The notes under the pieces are model-generated. The model saw nothing but the letters and a program-made list of their open reading frames with translations, was not told the origin of the DNA and ran no database searches. A stretch of DNA of 64,000 bases from an uncultured Bacilli bacterium (GTDB lineage: Bacteria > Bacillota_I > Bacilli_A > RF39 > UBA660). Shown here piece after piece: positions 53,438 through 61,371 of the stretch. Every line of letters starts with the position of its first letter. Position 1 is the first letter of the stretch. Position numbers and translations under genes: made by a program. The stretch is from assembly GCA_934130175.1 (NCBI GenBank), contig CAKOXP010000007.1, positions 9,035 to 73,034 on the forward strand, written 5' to 3'.

Positions 53438-53978
53438 ATACTTTTTCTCCTTCTTTTACTATTTCATACTCTACTACTTCTTTTGCTTTTAAACTCTTTT
53501 GGACATCTATAATTCTTTGATTAGAACTACCCCTAAAATAAAGTGTTCTATTTAATAAACTCTCTATAAATCTACCATCAACTATTACATCAATATAAGA
53601 TAAAAATTCTCTTGTAAAATCATTATTTTTCATCATATCATCCATAATTTCTTTATCAAATAAATAACCTGTATAACACCAAATCTTCTTTTCTGGATGA
53701 CGTTCTTTAGCCTTTTTTAATAATGGAATTAAACCTTTTTGATTATCTGGCCACATTGGTTCTCCGCCTAATAATGAAAGCCCATTAATAAAGTCATTAT
53801 CTAAAAATTCAAGAATATCTTCTTCTTCTTTTTCTGTAAAAACCTCACCATAGTTATAATCCCATGCTTCTTTATTAAAGCAATTTTTACAGTGATGTGG
53901 ACATCCACTAACGAAAAGGGAAACTCTTACCCCTTCTCCGTTAGCAATATCAAATTTTTTTATTGATGCATAGTGCAT
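53430..53978 (-). CDS. nrdG: anaerobic ribonucleotide reductase activating protein
   Basis: A 182-residue radical SAM activase. The motif SGCPHHCKNC (Cys-x3-Cys-x2-Cys) binds the 4Fe-4S cluster, GEGVRVSLFV precedes it, and LLGGEP is the SAM-binding glycine motif. It generates the glycyl radical on NrdD in the absence of oxygen. It follows nrdD by 11 bases and overlaps dut. The gene pair marks an anaerobic lifestyle. Confidence 0.95.
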   Translation of the reverse strand: MHYASIKKFDIANGEGVRVSLFVSGCPHHCKNCFNKEAWDYNYGEVFTEKEEEDILEFLDNDFINGLSLLGGEPMWPDNQKGLIPLLKKAKERHPEKKIWCYTGYLFDKEIMDDMMKNNDFTREFLSYIDVIVDGRFIESLLNRTLYFRGSSNQRIIDVQKSLKAKEVVEYEIVKEGEKVYA

Positions 53979-53989
53979 AGTTACACCTC

Positions 53990-56113
53990 CTATAGATGAG
54001 TTACACGAGCTTTAATTTCTTTTGTTTTTCCAACATTCCAGAAATTTTCACCTAAATATCCACAAGTACGTCTTGCGACATTCATTTTATTTTTATCTTT
54101 ATTTCCACATTCTGGGCATTCCCATTCTAAATCATCATTTATTTTAATCTCACCAGTATAACCGCATACATGGCAATAATCAGATTTTGTATTAAATTCA
54201 GCATATTGAATATTATCGTAAATAAATTTAACAATTTCTTCCATAGCTTTTAAGTTTTTCTCCATATTTGGAACTTCAACATATGAAATACATCCACCAG
54301 AAGAGATAGGTTGGAATTGACTTTCAAATTTAAACTTAGAAAAAGCATCAATTTTTTGTCTAACATCAACATGATAACTATTTGTATAATAACCTTTATC
54401 TGTTACGTTTTTAATAGTTCCAAATCTTTCCTTATCAATTCTTGCAAAACGATAACATAAGCTTTCAGCTGGTGTTCCATATAAAGCAAATCCAAGTCCA
54501 GTTTCTTTTTTCCATTCATCGCATTTTTCTCTCATATGCTTCATAACAGCAAGAGCAAATTTTTCTCCTTCTGGATCTGTTTGAGGTACACCTTTCATTA
54601 ACATTGTTAATTCATAGATTCCAATATATCCTAAAGATAAAGTTGAATATCCACCTTTTAAGTATTTATCAATTTTTTCACCCTTAGCAAGACGTGCAAT
54701 CGCACCATATTGCCAGTGAATTGGTGAAGTATCACTTAGTGTTCCAAGTAAAGCCTCATGTCTACACATTAATGCTTCACGACATAATTCTAGTCTTTCA
54801 TCAAATAATTTCCAGAATTTTTCTTCATCTTTTTCTGCTAAAATACCAATTTGAGGTAAGTTAATAGAAACAACACCTTGATTAAATCTTCCTTCAAATT
54901 TATAATTTCCGTCTTTATCTTTCCAAGGAGATAAGAAACTTCTACATCCCATAGGACCGAAAACATTTCCTTCATAATTTTTACGCATTTCTTTAGCACT
55001 AATATAATCAGGATACATTCTTTTTGCTGAACATTTAACAGCAAGTTTTGTTAAATAATCATATTTTCCACCTTTTAGACAGTTATTTTCATCTAAAACA
55101 TAAACAAGTTTAGGAAAGGCTGGAGTTACATATACACCCTTTTCATTTTTAATTCCTTCGTATCTTTGACGAATAACTTCTTCAAATACTAAAGCATTTT
55201 CTTCGATATATGGATCGCCATCTCTTAAATACATAAATAATGTTACAAACGGAGATTGTCCATTAGTAGTCATTAATGTGTTTATTTGATATTGAATTGT
55301 TTGAACACCTGCTTTTACTTCATCTTTTAAACGTTCCATTGCCAACTGTTCAATGAATTCTTTATCTAAATCTTTATGGTTTTTCTTGATATTTTTAATG
55401 AATTTATCTTTACTTTTTCTAACATATTTTCCTAAATGAGAAATATCTACTGATTGTCCTCCATATTGGTTAGACGCTACTGCTGCAATAATTTGAGTCA
55501 TTACTGTACAAGCGACTTGGAAACTCTTAGGAGATTCAATCATCTTTCCATTCATAACTGTACCATTATCTAACATATCTTCAATATTTATTAAACAACA
55601 GTTAAATATTGGTTGAACAAAATAATCAGCATCATGGAAATGGAAAATCCCTTCATCATGAGCTTTACTAATTTTTTCAGGAAGTAAAATTCTACGAGTT
55701 AAATCACGTGAAACTTCTCCTGCAATATAATCTCTTTGAGTTGATGCTAAAACTGTACTTTTGTTAGAGTTTTCCTCAGCTAACTCTTTATTTGTATTCT
55801 TAATTAAACTTAAAATTGATTCATCTGTTGTATTACTCTTTCTAACTAAAGCTCTTGTGTATCTATATGTAATATACTCTTTAGCTAAAGCATACTTATC
55901 AAGACTCATAAGCTTTTGTTCAATGATATCTTGAATATCTTCAACTAACATTCTTCTTTTTTTAAGTCCTTCAATATATTTAACAATATTTTCAATTTGA
56001 CGTTCTGTTACTCTATCATCTTCAGCAACACAATCATTTGCTTTTCTTATAGCAATTCTTACTTTTTCGCGATCAAAGTCTACACTTTTACCATCACGTT
56101 TTACTACTTTCAT
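53990..56113 (-). CDS. nrdD: anaerobic ribonucleoside-triphosphate reductase
   Basis: About 707 residues from MKVVKRDGKSVDFD, with GAGAGG at proper distance; a GTG eight codons upstream overlaps that site. The N-terminal ATP cone (VKRDGKSVDFDREKV) gives allosteric control. The barrel includes HFHDADYF and SCxxY-like loop residues. Near the C-terminus CHVCG and CPECG hold zinc, and RRTCGYLGENFWN carries the radical glycine. It reduces NTPs to dNTPs using formate or a thiol. The promoter shares a 16-bp palindrome with the divergent Crp/Fnr-type gene. Confidence 0.95.
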   Translation of the reverse strand: MKVVKRDGKSVDFDREKVRIAIRKANDCVAEDDRVTERQIENIVKYIEGLKKRRMLVEDIQDIIEQKLMSLDKYALAKEYITYRYTRALVRKSNTTDESILSLIKNTNKELAEENSNKSTVLASTQRDYIAGEVSRDLTRRILLPEKISKAHDEGIFHFHDADYFVQPIFNCCLINIEDMLDNGTVMNGKMIESPKSFQVACTVMTQIIAAVASNQYGGQSVDISHLGKYVRKSKDKFIKNIKKNHKDLDKEFIEQLAMERLKDEVKAGVQTIQYQINTLMTTNGQSPFVTLFMYLRDGDPYIEENALVFEEVIRQRYEGIKNEKGVYVTPAFPKLVYVLDENNCLKGGKYDYLTKLAVKCSAKRMYPDYISAKEMRKNYEGNVFGPMGCRSFLSPWKDKDGNYKFEGRFNQGVVSINLPQIGILAEKDEEKFWKLFDERLELCREALMCRHEALLGTLSDTSPIHWQYGAIARLAKGEKIDKYLKGGYSTLSLGYIGIYELTMLMKGVPQTDPEGEKFALAVMKHMREKCDEWKKETGLGFALYGTPAESLCYRFARIDKERFGTIKNVTDKGYYTNSYHVDVRQKIDAFSKFKFESQFQPISSGGCISYVEVPNMEKNLKAMEEIVKFIYDNIQYAEFNTKSDYCHVCGYTGEIKINDDLEWECPECGNKDKNKMNVARRTCGYLGENFWNVGKTKEIKARVTHL

Positions 56114-56170
56114 ATCATGTACCTCTCTTCCTATCACAAATCAATCATATTTCCATTTTAAAAAAAATAC

Positions 56171-56201
56171 TGTTGCAATTGCAACAATTTTACATTATAA
56201 T
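56171..56201. promoter_or_regulatory. palindromic operator shared by the nrdD and Crp/Fnr-type promoters
   Basis: TGTTGCAATTGCAACA (56171-56186) is a perfect 8+8 palindrome. On the plus strand its TTGCAA (56173-56178) stands 17 bases before TATAAT (56196-56201). On the minus strand the mirror TTGCAA stands 18 bases before TAAAAT. Thus one dimeric site covers the -35 of both divergent promoters, the arrangement expected for autoregulation by the encoded Crp/Fnr-type protein. Confidence 0.7.
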
Positions 56202-56229
56202 TTTATTAAGAATTTTTGAGGTGATTTAG

Positions 56230-56865
56230 ATGGTTGAAAAATCGAGGTTTTATAAAAATACAGATGAAAAAAAATTAAAAAAATTATTAATTAGTTTACA
56301 GTCAAATACACTTTTTTACAAATCAAATCAGACAATTGCCTATTCAATAGGAAATAGAAAAATCATTGGAATTATAGAAGAAGGTTCTGCAAATCTTGTT
56401 AGATATGATTATGATGGTAAAAGAGATATTATTGAAGAAATGAATGAAGGAGATATTTTTTCTGATTTATTTTTATCAACAAGCAATGTTGAATTATCAG
56501 TTATATCAACAACTGATTGTAAAGTTACTTTTATTGAATATGATGACTTAATTGAAGAAGCTAAAAAATCTGATACTGCCCTAGTATTAGTTGACAATTT
56601 AATTCGTCTAATGGCTAATAAACTTGTAAAAAGGAATGAGAGAATTGAGCTTTTAACAACCAGAAGTATTAGAAATAAACTTTTAAATTACTTTGAACTA
56701 CAAGCTAAAAAAAATAATTCTAAATCATTTAACTTAATGTATTCATACACTGATTTAGCTGATTATTTATCAGTAGACAGAAGTGCCATGATGCGAGAGT
56801 TGAAAAACTTAAAAGAAGATAAACTAATAACTGACACAAATAAAAAGATAACTATCCTCTACTAA
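56230..56865 (+). CDS. Crp/Fnr family transcription regulator
   Basis: A 211-residue protein. Residues about 20-118 are a cyclic-nucleotide-binding-type beta barrel (IIGIIEEGSANLVRYDYDGKRDIIEEMNEGDIF), followed by the dimer helix and a Crp-type winged HTH at about 150-210 (YTDLADYLSVDRSAMMRELKNLKEDKLI). No Cys cluster for iron-sulfur is present, so it is not a classical oxygen-sensing Fnr, and the cAMP-site Arg-Thr/Ser signature is not evident. It resembles regulators found next to hydroxylamine reductase or anaerobic genes in Bacillota. It likely controls nrdD and itself through the shared palindrome. Confidence 0.85.
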   Translation: MVEKSRFYKNTDEKKLKKLLISLQSNTLFYKSNQTIAYSIGNRKIIGIIEEGSANLVRYDYDGKRDIIEEMNEGDIFSDLFLSTSNVELSVISTTDCKVTFIEYDDLIEEAKKSDTALVLVDNLIRLMANKLVKRNERIELLTTRSIRNKLLNYFELQAKKNNSKSFNLMYSYTDLADYLSVDRSAMMRELKNLKEDKLITDTNKKITILY

Positions 56866-56873
56866 TAGTTATC
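56847..56873 (+). terminator. terminator of the Crp/Fnr-type gene
   Basis: GATAACTAT and ATAGTTATC form a 9-bp perfect stem followed by TTTTATTT. The 5' arm lies within the last codons of the gene. Confidence 0.7.
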
Positions 56874-56879
56874 TTTTAT

Positions 56880-59033
56880 TTATCTTGGAAGTAAGCTTAA
56901 ACTAACCTTTTCTTTATCAAGAGCAATATCATCAACATAACAATCTACAATATCACCTACACTAAATAAATCTGAAGGATGCTTAATATATTCTTTACTT
57001 AGTTTGGAAATATGAGCAAGACCATCATTATGTAATCCAATATCTATAAAAAGTCCAAAGTCAACTACGTTTCTAACCGTTCCTTGTAACTTCATACCAA
57101 CTGATAAATCTTTAATATCTAAAACATCACTTTTTAGTAATGGTTGAGGCATTTCATCTCTTGGATCTAGATTTGGTTTTTTTAGTGATGCAACTACATC
57201 TTCTAAAGTATAGATATCTGTATTAAGTATATCTACATATTTTTCTAAATTAGTATTATCTAGTTTTTCAATTAGTTCAGGACTACCTATATTTTTTTCA
57301 TCCATGTCTAATTCTTTTAATAATTTCAAAGCTACATCATAACTTTCAGGATGGATTGCAGTAGAATCTAAAATATTATCTCCGTCTACAACTCTTAAAA
57401 ATCCTATAGCTTGAAGATAAGCTTTATCTGTTAAGATTTTCTTCTTTTTGATTTCTTCACGAGAATTAATCTTGCCATATTTTTCACGATACTCAATTAT
57501 CTTTTCAATAGCTTTTTTAGTTATTCCTGATACATATTTTAAAAGTGATGCTGAAGCTGTATTGATATTTACTCCTACTGAGTTAACACATTTTTCAACA
57601 ACAAAGTCAAGTGAAGTAGAAAGTTTTTTATTACTAACATCATGTTGATAAAGTCCTACTCCAATACCATCTGGTGGTATTTTTACAAGTTCAGCAAGGG
57701 GATCTTGTAACCTTCTTCCAATACTTACGGCACTTCTTTTTTCAACAGCTAAATCAGGAAATTCTTCTATTGCTATAGGAGATGCTGAATAAATTGATGC
57801 TCCTGCTTCTGAAACTATTACATATTTACAGTTCAAATTATATTCTTTAATCATATCAGCACAAAATTTTTCTGATTCACGTGAAGCTGTTCCATTACCT
57901 ATCGCGATAATATCAACATTATATTTCTTAATTAAAGCAACAACAACTTCTTTAGAAAGCTTTATTCTTTTTTCTTCATCACCTTTTAAGAAAGGTTTAA
58001 TAACAGTAGAATCTAAATATTTTCCAAACTTATCAACAACAGCTAATTTACAACCATTAACAAAACCTGGATCGAATGCTAAAACTACTCTTTCTTTCAT
58101 AGGTGGAGTTAAAAGTAATGCCTCTAAGTTTTTACCAAAGTTTTCAATAGCTGCTTCTTCTCCTTTTTCAGTTAACTCACTTCTTATTTCTCTTTCAATA
58201 GATGGTTCTATTAATCTTTTATAAGAATCTTCTATTGCACTTTTTATATACTTAGTAACAAAACTTTTATCATTTTTTATAATTTTCTTTTCTAAATAGG
58301 AAATAACTTCATCTTTGTTAACATCTATCGAAACAGTTAATATTTTTTCAGATTCTCCTCTGTTTAGAGCAAGTATTCGATGTGGTTTTATATATTTAAC
58401 TGGTTCATTATAGTTATAATACATCTCATATATTTTAGCCTCATCTAAAGCATTCCTTTTTAAAGTTGATGAAATAATTCCATTTTTATAAAAGTAATTT
58501 CTTATATATTTCCTGTAGTATGCATTATCACTTATCCATTCTGCAATAATATATCCTGCCCCTTCAATGCACTTATCTAAGTCTAAATCATCTTTTACAA
58601 ACTTAGATGCTAATTCTTCAATTGTTCCATTAGTTGGAAAACTCATCATCATTTTAGCAAGAGGCTCTAATCCATTCTTAATAGCCTCTGTTGCTTTAGT
58701 CTTTTTCTTTTCTTTATATGGTCTATATAAATCTTCTACTTCTACTAGTTTTGAACAATTTAAAATACTAAGCTTTAACTCATCTGTTAAAAGACCTTTC
58801 TCATCAATAAGTCTTATGACATCTTCTTTTCTTTTTAATAAATTATTTTGATATTCATAAACTTCATTTATTTTACGAATCATTTCTTCATCTAATGCAC
58901 CTGTTGCTTCTTTTCTATATCTTGCGATAAAAGGAACAGTATTACCTTCACTTAATAAACTTAGAACTGTAGTAACTTGTTTTTCACTTATTTCTAAATC
59001 TTTACTAATCTCTTTTATAATCATTTCGTTCAT
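56880..59033 (-). CDS. tex: Tex-type RNA-binding protein
   Basis: About 717 residues from MNEMIIKEISKDLEIS, seven bases after GAGGTG. Order: N-terminal helical bundle with GNTVPFIARYRKEATGALDE, the YqgF-like RNase H fold (FDPGFVNGCKLAVVDKFG, AIGNGTASRESEKF, VSEAGASIYSASPIA), helix-hairpin-helix region (CVNSVGVNINTASASLL), and a C-terminal S1 domain (LQGTVRNVVDFGLFIDIGLHNDGLAHIS). Tex binds nucleic acids and ribosomes and affects transcription; exact role varies among species. It ends convergent with the Crp/Fnr-type gene 15 bases away. Confidence 0.95.
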   Translation of the reverse strand: MNEMIIKEISKDLEISEKQVTTVLSLLSEGNTVPFIARYRKEATGALDEEMIRKINEVYEYQNNLLKRKEDVIRLIDEKGLLTDELKLSILNCSKLVEVEDLYRPYKEKKKTKATEAIKNGLEPLAKMMMSFPTNGTIEELASKFVKDDLDLDKCIEGAGYIIAEWISDNAYYRKYIRNYFYKNGIISSTLKRNALDEAKIYEMYYNYNEPVKYIKPHRILALNRGESEKILTVSIDVNKDEVISYLEKKIIKNDKSFVTKYIKSAIEDSYKRLIEPSIEREIRSELTEKGEEAAIENFGKNLEALLLTPPMKERVVLAFDPGFVNGCKLAVVDKFGKYLDSTVIKPFLKGDEEKRIKLSKEVVVALIKKYNVDIIAIGNGTASRESEKFCADMIKEYNLNCKYVIVSEAGASIYSASPIAIEEFPDLAVEKRSAVSIGRRLQDPLAELVKIPPDGIGVGLYQHDVSNKKLSTSLDFVVEKCVNSVGVNINTASASLLKYVSGITKKAIEKIIEYREKYGKINSREEIKKKKILTDKAYLQAIGFLRVVDGDNILDSTAIHPESYDVALKLLKELDMDEKNIGSPELIEKLDNTNLEKYVDILNTDIYTLEDVVASLKKPNLDPRDEMPQPLLKSDVLDIKDLSVGMKLQGTVRNVVDFGLFIDIGLHNDGLAHISKLSKEYIKHPSDLFSVGDIVDCYVDDIALDKEKVSLSLLPR

Positions 59034-59067
59034 CTTAATACACCTCGATATTATCATAACAAAATAA

Positions 59068-59092
59068 AAAGCCAATTTAAAGTATTGACTTT
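59068..59092 (-). terminator. terminator of the 59094 gene
   Basis: Minus-strand AAAGTCAAT and ATTGGCTTT pair over nine bases with one G-U and are followed by TTTA, directly after the stop codon. Confidence 0.65.
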
Positions 59093-59093
59093 T

Positions 59094-59414
59094 TTAGATT
59101 TGTCCATTTTTCCTTAATGATTTTACCATTTTATGAACATCTTCTTGATTAGAATGATTATTTATCTTTTTTAATCCTAAAGAATTATAATAATCGGATA
59201 GTGGTTTTACTGTTCCTTCATATATACGGTCGTAGCCAATTTTTTGTTCTTCACTGTAGCTCATATCACTATCTAAATCTATATATTTAGTTACATGTCC
59301 TACTATTTCTTTCTTACAAATTCTTGATCTTAGTATAATAGCTTCTTCTAATTTTTCTCCAATTACCATAGTTGGTACAATAGCATCAATAACATAAAGA
59401 TTTTTAATATTCAT
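59094..59414 (-). CDS. hypothetical 106-residue protein
   Basis: A small soluble protein of unknown family. The first half is beta-rich (NIKNLYVIDAIVPTMVIGEKLEEAIIL), and the second helical, with YSEEQKIGYDRIYEGTVKPLSDYYNSLGL and a basic end. It is monocistronic: a near-perfect promoter lies upstream and a terminator downstream. Two isolated Cys are not placed like a metal site (RSRICKKE has only one). No function proposed. Confidence 0.65.
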   Translation of the reverse strand: MNIKNLYVIDAIVPTMVIGEKLEEAIILRSRICKKEIVGHVTKYIDLDSDMSYSEEQKIGYDRIYEGTVKPLSDYYNSLGLKKINNHSNQEDVHKMVKSLRKNGQI

Positions 59415-59437
59415 ATTTTCACTTCTTTCTTTTAAGA

Positions 59438-59466
59438 ATTTTAAAGTACTTGTTATATCTTGTCAA
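59438..59466 (-). promoter_or_regulatory. promoter of the 59094 gene
   Basis: A perfect TTGACA (59461-59466), 17 bases and TAAAAT (59438-59443) on the minus strand; the -35 starts one base after the trxB stop codon. Confidence 0.75.
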
Positions 59467-59467
59467 C

Positions 59468-60370
59468 CTATTTATTTCTATTTATATACTTAATTGCCTC
59501 TATTGATGCAATTGCTCCATCTGAGGCTGCAGTAACTAATTGTCTTAGACTTTTCTTTCTAATATCACCAGCTGCATAAATACCATCAATATTAGTATGG
59601 CAATTGTTATCTGTTATAATATAACCCGTATCAGATACATCAATTAAGTCTTTAAAAATAGATGCTCCAGGAGTCTTTCCAATTGCAACAAATAAACCAT
59701 TAACTTCTATATTTTTTACCTTTTTAGTATCTTTATTAGTAATATCAACACTATCTAAATGATTTTCTCCATATAGTTTTGTAACATTTGAATTATAAAT
59801 TATTTCAATATTATCTAATGATTTAACCTTATCTGTTAGATTAACATCTTTTCTTAATTCGTTCCTCCTATAAACCAAATATACTTTTTTACAGATATTA
59901 GCTAGGTAAATGGCATCTTCAATAGCTGTTGCCCCTCCACCTGCTACCATCACAATCTTATCTTTAAAGAATGCTCCATCACATGTTGCACAATAACTGA
60001 TTCCTTTTCCTATTAAATCATCTTCCCTATCTAAATTTAATTTTCTTGGAACAAGACCTGTTGCGATTATGATAGTTTTTGCCTTATATGTATTTTTTCT
60101 TGTTATAACTTCTTTAGTTTTAGTTAATTTTATTACTTCTTCATATTTAATTTCTCCACCAAGGCATTTTACTTGTTCATAAATATTAGTCATTAAATCA
60201 AATCCAGATATATTTCTAAAACCTGGATAATTATTTATAAGGTTAGAATTTGTTATTTGTCCACCATAACTTTGACTTTCTAGTATTAAAATATTTCTTT
60301 TATTATTTAGTGCATATATAGCACTAGTAAGGCCTGCTATTCCTGAACCTATTATAATAATATCATACAT
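59468..60370 (-). CDS. trxB: thioredoxin reductase
   Basis: A 300-residue flavoprotein. FAD site IIGSGIAGLTSAIYA (residues 6-20), redox pair SYCATCDGAF with Cys127 and Cys130, NADPH site VAGGGATAIEDAIYLA, and the second FAD motif GIYAAGDIRKKSLRQLVTAASDGA. It reduces thioredoxin with NADPH. Its ATG overlaps the trxA stop by one base (TAATG). Length is slightly below the usual 310. Confidence 0.95.
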   Translation of the reverse strand: MYDIIIIGSGIAGLTSAIYALNNKRNILILESQSYGGQITNSNLINNYPGFRNISGFDLMTNIYEQVKCLGGEIKYEEVIKLTKTKEVITRKNTYKAKTIIIATGLVPRKLNLDREDDLIGKGISYCATCDGAFFKDKIVMVAGGGATAIEDAIYLANICKKVYLVYRRNELRKDVNLTDKVKSLDNIEIIYNSNVTKLYGENHLDSVDITNKDTKKVKNIEVNGLFVAIGKTPGASIFKDLIDVSDTGYIITDNNCHTNIDGIYAAGDIRKKSLRQLVTAASDGAIASIEAIKYINRNK

Positions 60371-60681
60371 TAATCTTTCAAAAACTCCTTTACTTCATCT
60401 AGACTATGAAAACCTAAAGTTTTCTTTTTTTCTACTCCATTTTCAAAAACAATCAAAGTTGGTATAGACATTACTCCATATTTTCTAGATACTTCAGGAC
60501 AATCATCTACATTTACTTTTACAAATTCATATTCATCATTTTCTTTAGCAATCTCTTCTATAATTGGTGATAACATTCTACAAGGTCCACACCAATCAGC
60601 ATAGAAATCTACCAATACTTTTTTACTATTTTTTAATACTTTTTCTTCAAATTCTTCTTCTTTTATTCTTATTATATCCAT
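60370..60681 (-). CDS. trxA: thioredoxin
   Basis: A 103-residue thioredoxin: VLVDFYADWCGPCRMLSPI with active Cys31 and Cys34, KVNVDDCPEVSRKYGVMSIPTL with the cis-Pro, and FENGVEKKKTLGFHS. It is the first gene of trxA-trxB, transcribed from an extended -10 promoter. It supplies electrons to reductive enzymes; NrdD itself usually uses formate, so a direct link to dNTP synthesis is not implied. Confidence 0.95.
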   Translation of the reverse strand: MDIIRIKEEEFEEKVLKNSKKVLVDFYADWCGPCRMLSPIIEEIAKENDEYEFVKVNVDDCPEVSRKYGVMSIPTLIVFENGVEKKKTLGFHSLDEVKEFLKD

Positions 60682-60704
60682 AATAATCTCTCCTCTTCTT
60701 TCTA

Positions 60705-60731
60705 ATTATATCATATTCATAATTTAAACAA
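60705..60731 (-). promoter_or_regulatory. trxA promoter (extended -10)
   Basis: TGATATAAT gives TG-N-TATAAT (TATAAT at 60705-60710) on the minus strand; TTGTTT lies 15 bases upstream (60726-60731). Confidence 0.6.
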
Positions 60732-60760
60732 AAATTTTTAAAAAAATTTATCGTTTTTTG

Positions 60761-60789
60761 TTGACAAATTAGACTCTTTCGGTTAGTAT
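60761..60789 (+). promoter_or_regulatory. promoter of the candidate small RNA
   Basis: A perfect TTGACA (60761-60766), 17 bases, and TAGTAT (60784-60789) on the plus strand, in a region where the flanking protein genes are both on the minus strand. Confidence 0.65.
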
Positions 60790-60795
60790 ATAAAT

Positions 60796-60898
60796 CACCA
60801 ATTCGGCATTAGGCGAATTGGTCGCTAGTATCACACTAGCCAACCCCTTTTTATTCTTTTTGGAGACTGCCCTCAGGGGGTGCAGTCTCTTATTTTTT
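60796..60898 (+). ncRNA. candidate structured small RNA of unknown family
   Basis: About 103 bases from the predicted start to a T run. Hairpin 1: ACCAATTCG / CGAATTGGT (9 bp, 60797-60805 with 60814-60822). Hairpin 2: GCTAGT / ACTAGC (60824-60829 with 60835-60840). A C-rich then U-rich single strand follows. Hairpin 3: GAGACTGC / GCAGTCTC (60863-60870 with 60882-60889), then TTATTTTTT. The loop of hairpin 3 holds GGGGG, able to pair with CCCC at 60844-60847 as a pseudoknot. It is markedly more G+C-rich than its surroundings and has no reading frame. It is not recognisable as SRP RNA, 6S, tmRNA or RNase P. An alternative is a leader of trxA on the other strand, but promoter and T run favour plus. 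Confidence 0.55.
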
Positions 60899-60906
60899 GT
60901 TATTAA

Positions 60907-60932
60907 AAGCTCTAGTTTCAAACCTAGAGCTT
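60907..60932. terminator. bidirectional terminator near the small RNA
   Basis: AAGCTCTAG and CTAGAGCTT form a perfect 9-bp stem with an eight-base loop; T-rich sequence follows on both strands. It terminates the 60937 gene and could back up the small RNA terminator. Confidence 0.65.
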
Positions 60933-60936
60933 GTTT

Positions 60937-61371
60937 TTATTTATTAATAATATACTTTATATGAGAGGCATTTGATAGATCCACATCTGTTGATACTACT
61001 AATTGTTTCATGTCTTTATTATCTATGCTTTCTCCTATATATCCTCTTACTGTTGTTATTTTATTATAATTTTCATCTTGAAACTCTACATCTATTGTTT
61101 TTAAATTATAACTTTCTTCTAATTGATTATATACTACTACTGTTAATTTATTATTTTCTAACTTTGTCTTCATAAACTTTAAGTTATCTACTACTTGATC
61201 TGAGAGTAATGTTGTTGTATCCATTGCTTTTGATGTTGTAAATTTGTAAAGAAGAACTGAACCTATTATTACTATTATTATCGCTATAAAACTTACTAAA
61301 TACTTTTTCTTATTTTTCTTTACTTTCTCAGCTATTATTTGTGTTAGACTCTTCTGTTGTACTTTCGCCAT
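60937..61371 (-). CDS. single-pass membrane protein with extracytoplasmic domain
   Basis: A 144-residue protein starting at MAKVQQKSLTQIIAEKV, 5 bases after AAGGAA; the longer frame upstream is extremely Lys-rich and antagonised by the overlapping gene. A basic cytoplasmic start (KVKKNKKKY) is followed by one membrane helix (LVSFIAIIIVIIGSVLLY) and an outer domain of about 90 residues: KLTVVVYNQLEESYNLKTIDVEF, rich in strands. Its first 44 bases overlap the end of the giant surface protein gene, in another frame, so the two are likely coupled. Function unknown; a partner of the surface protein is possible. Confidence 0.65.
   Translation of the reverse strand: MAKVQQKSLTQIIAEKVKKNKKKYLVSFIAIIIVIIGSVLLYKFTTSKAMDTTTLLSDQVVDNLKFMKTKLENNKLTVVVYNQLEESYNLKTIDVEFQDENYNKITTVRGYIGESIDNKDMKQLVVSTDVDLSNASHIKYIINK

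Noticed and set aside
56880..59033. Longer start for tex beginning MAFYFVMIISRC
   Set aside because: The extra residues come from the promoter and leader region; GAGGTG is placed for the ATG at 59033.
60796..60898. SRP, 6S, tmRNA or RNase P RNA
   Set aside because: The conserved GGAAGGAAGCA-type loop of SRP RNA and the signature segments of the others are missing, and the transcript is too short for 6S, tmRNA or RNase P.
60700..60900. Riboswitch or leader for trxA on the minus strand
   Set aside because: The minus strand has an extended -10 for trxA inside the region after the hairpins, so the structure would lie upstream of that start; promoter and T run on the plus strand fit better. A distal second promoter is not excluded.
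12448..61330. Use of genetic code 4 (UGA = Trp)
   Set aside because: Full-length household genes contain Trp encoded by TGG and no in-frame TGA; with code 4 at this A+T content most Trp codons would be TGA.
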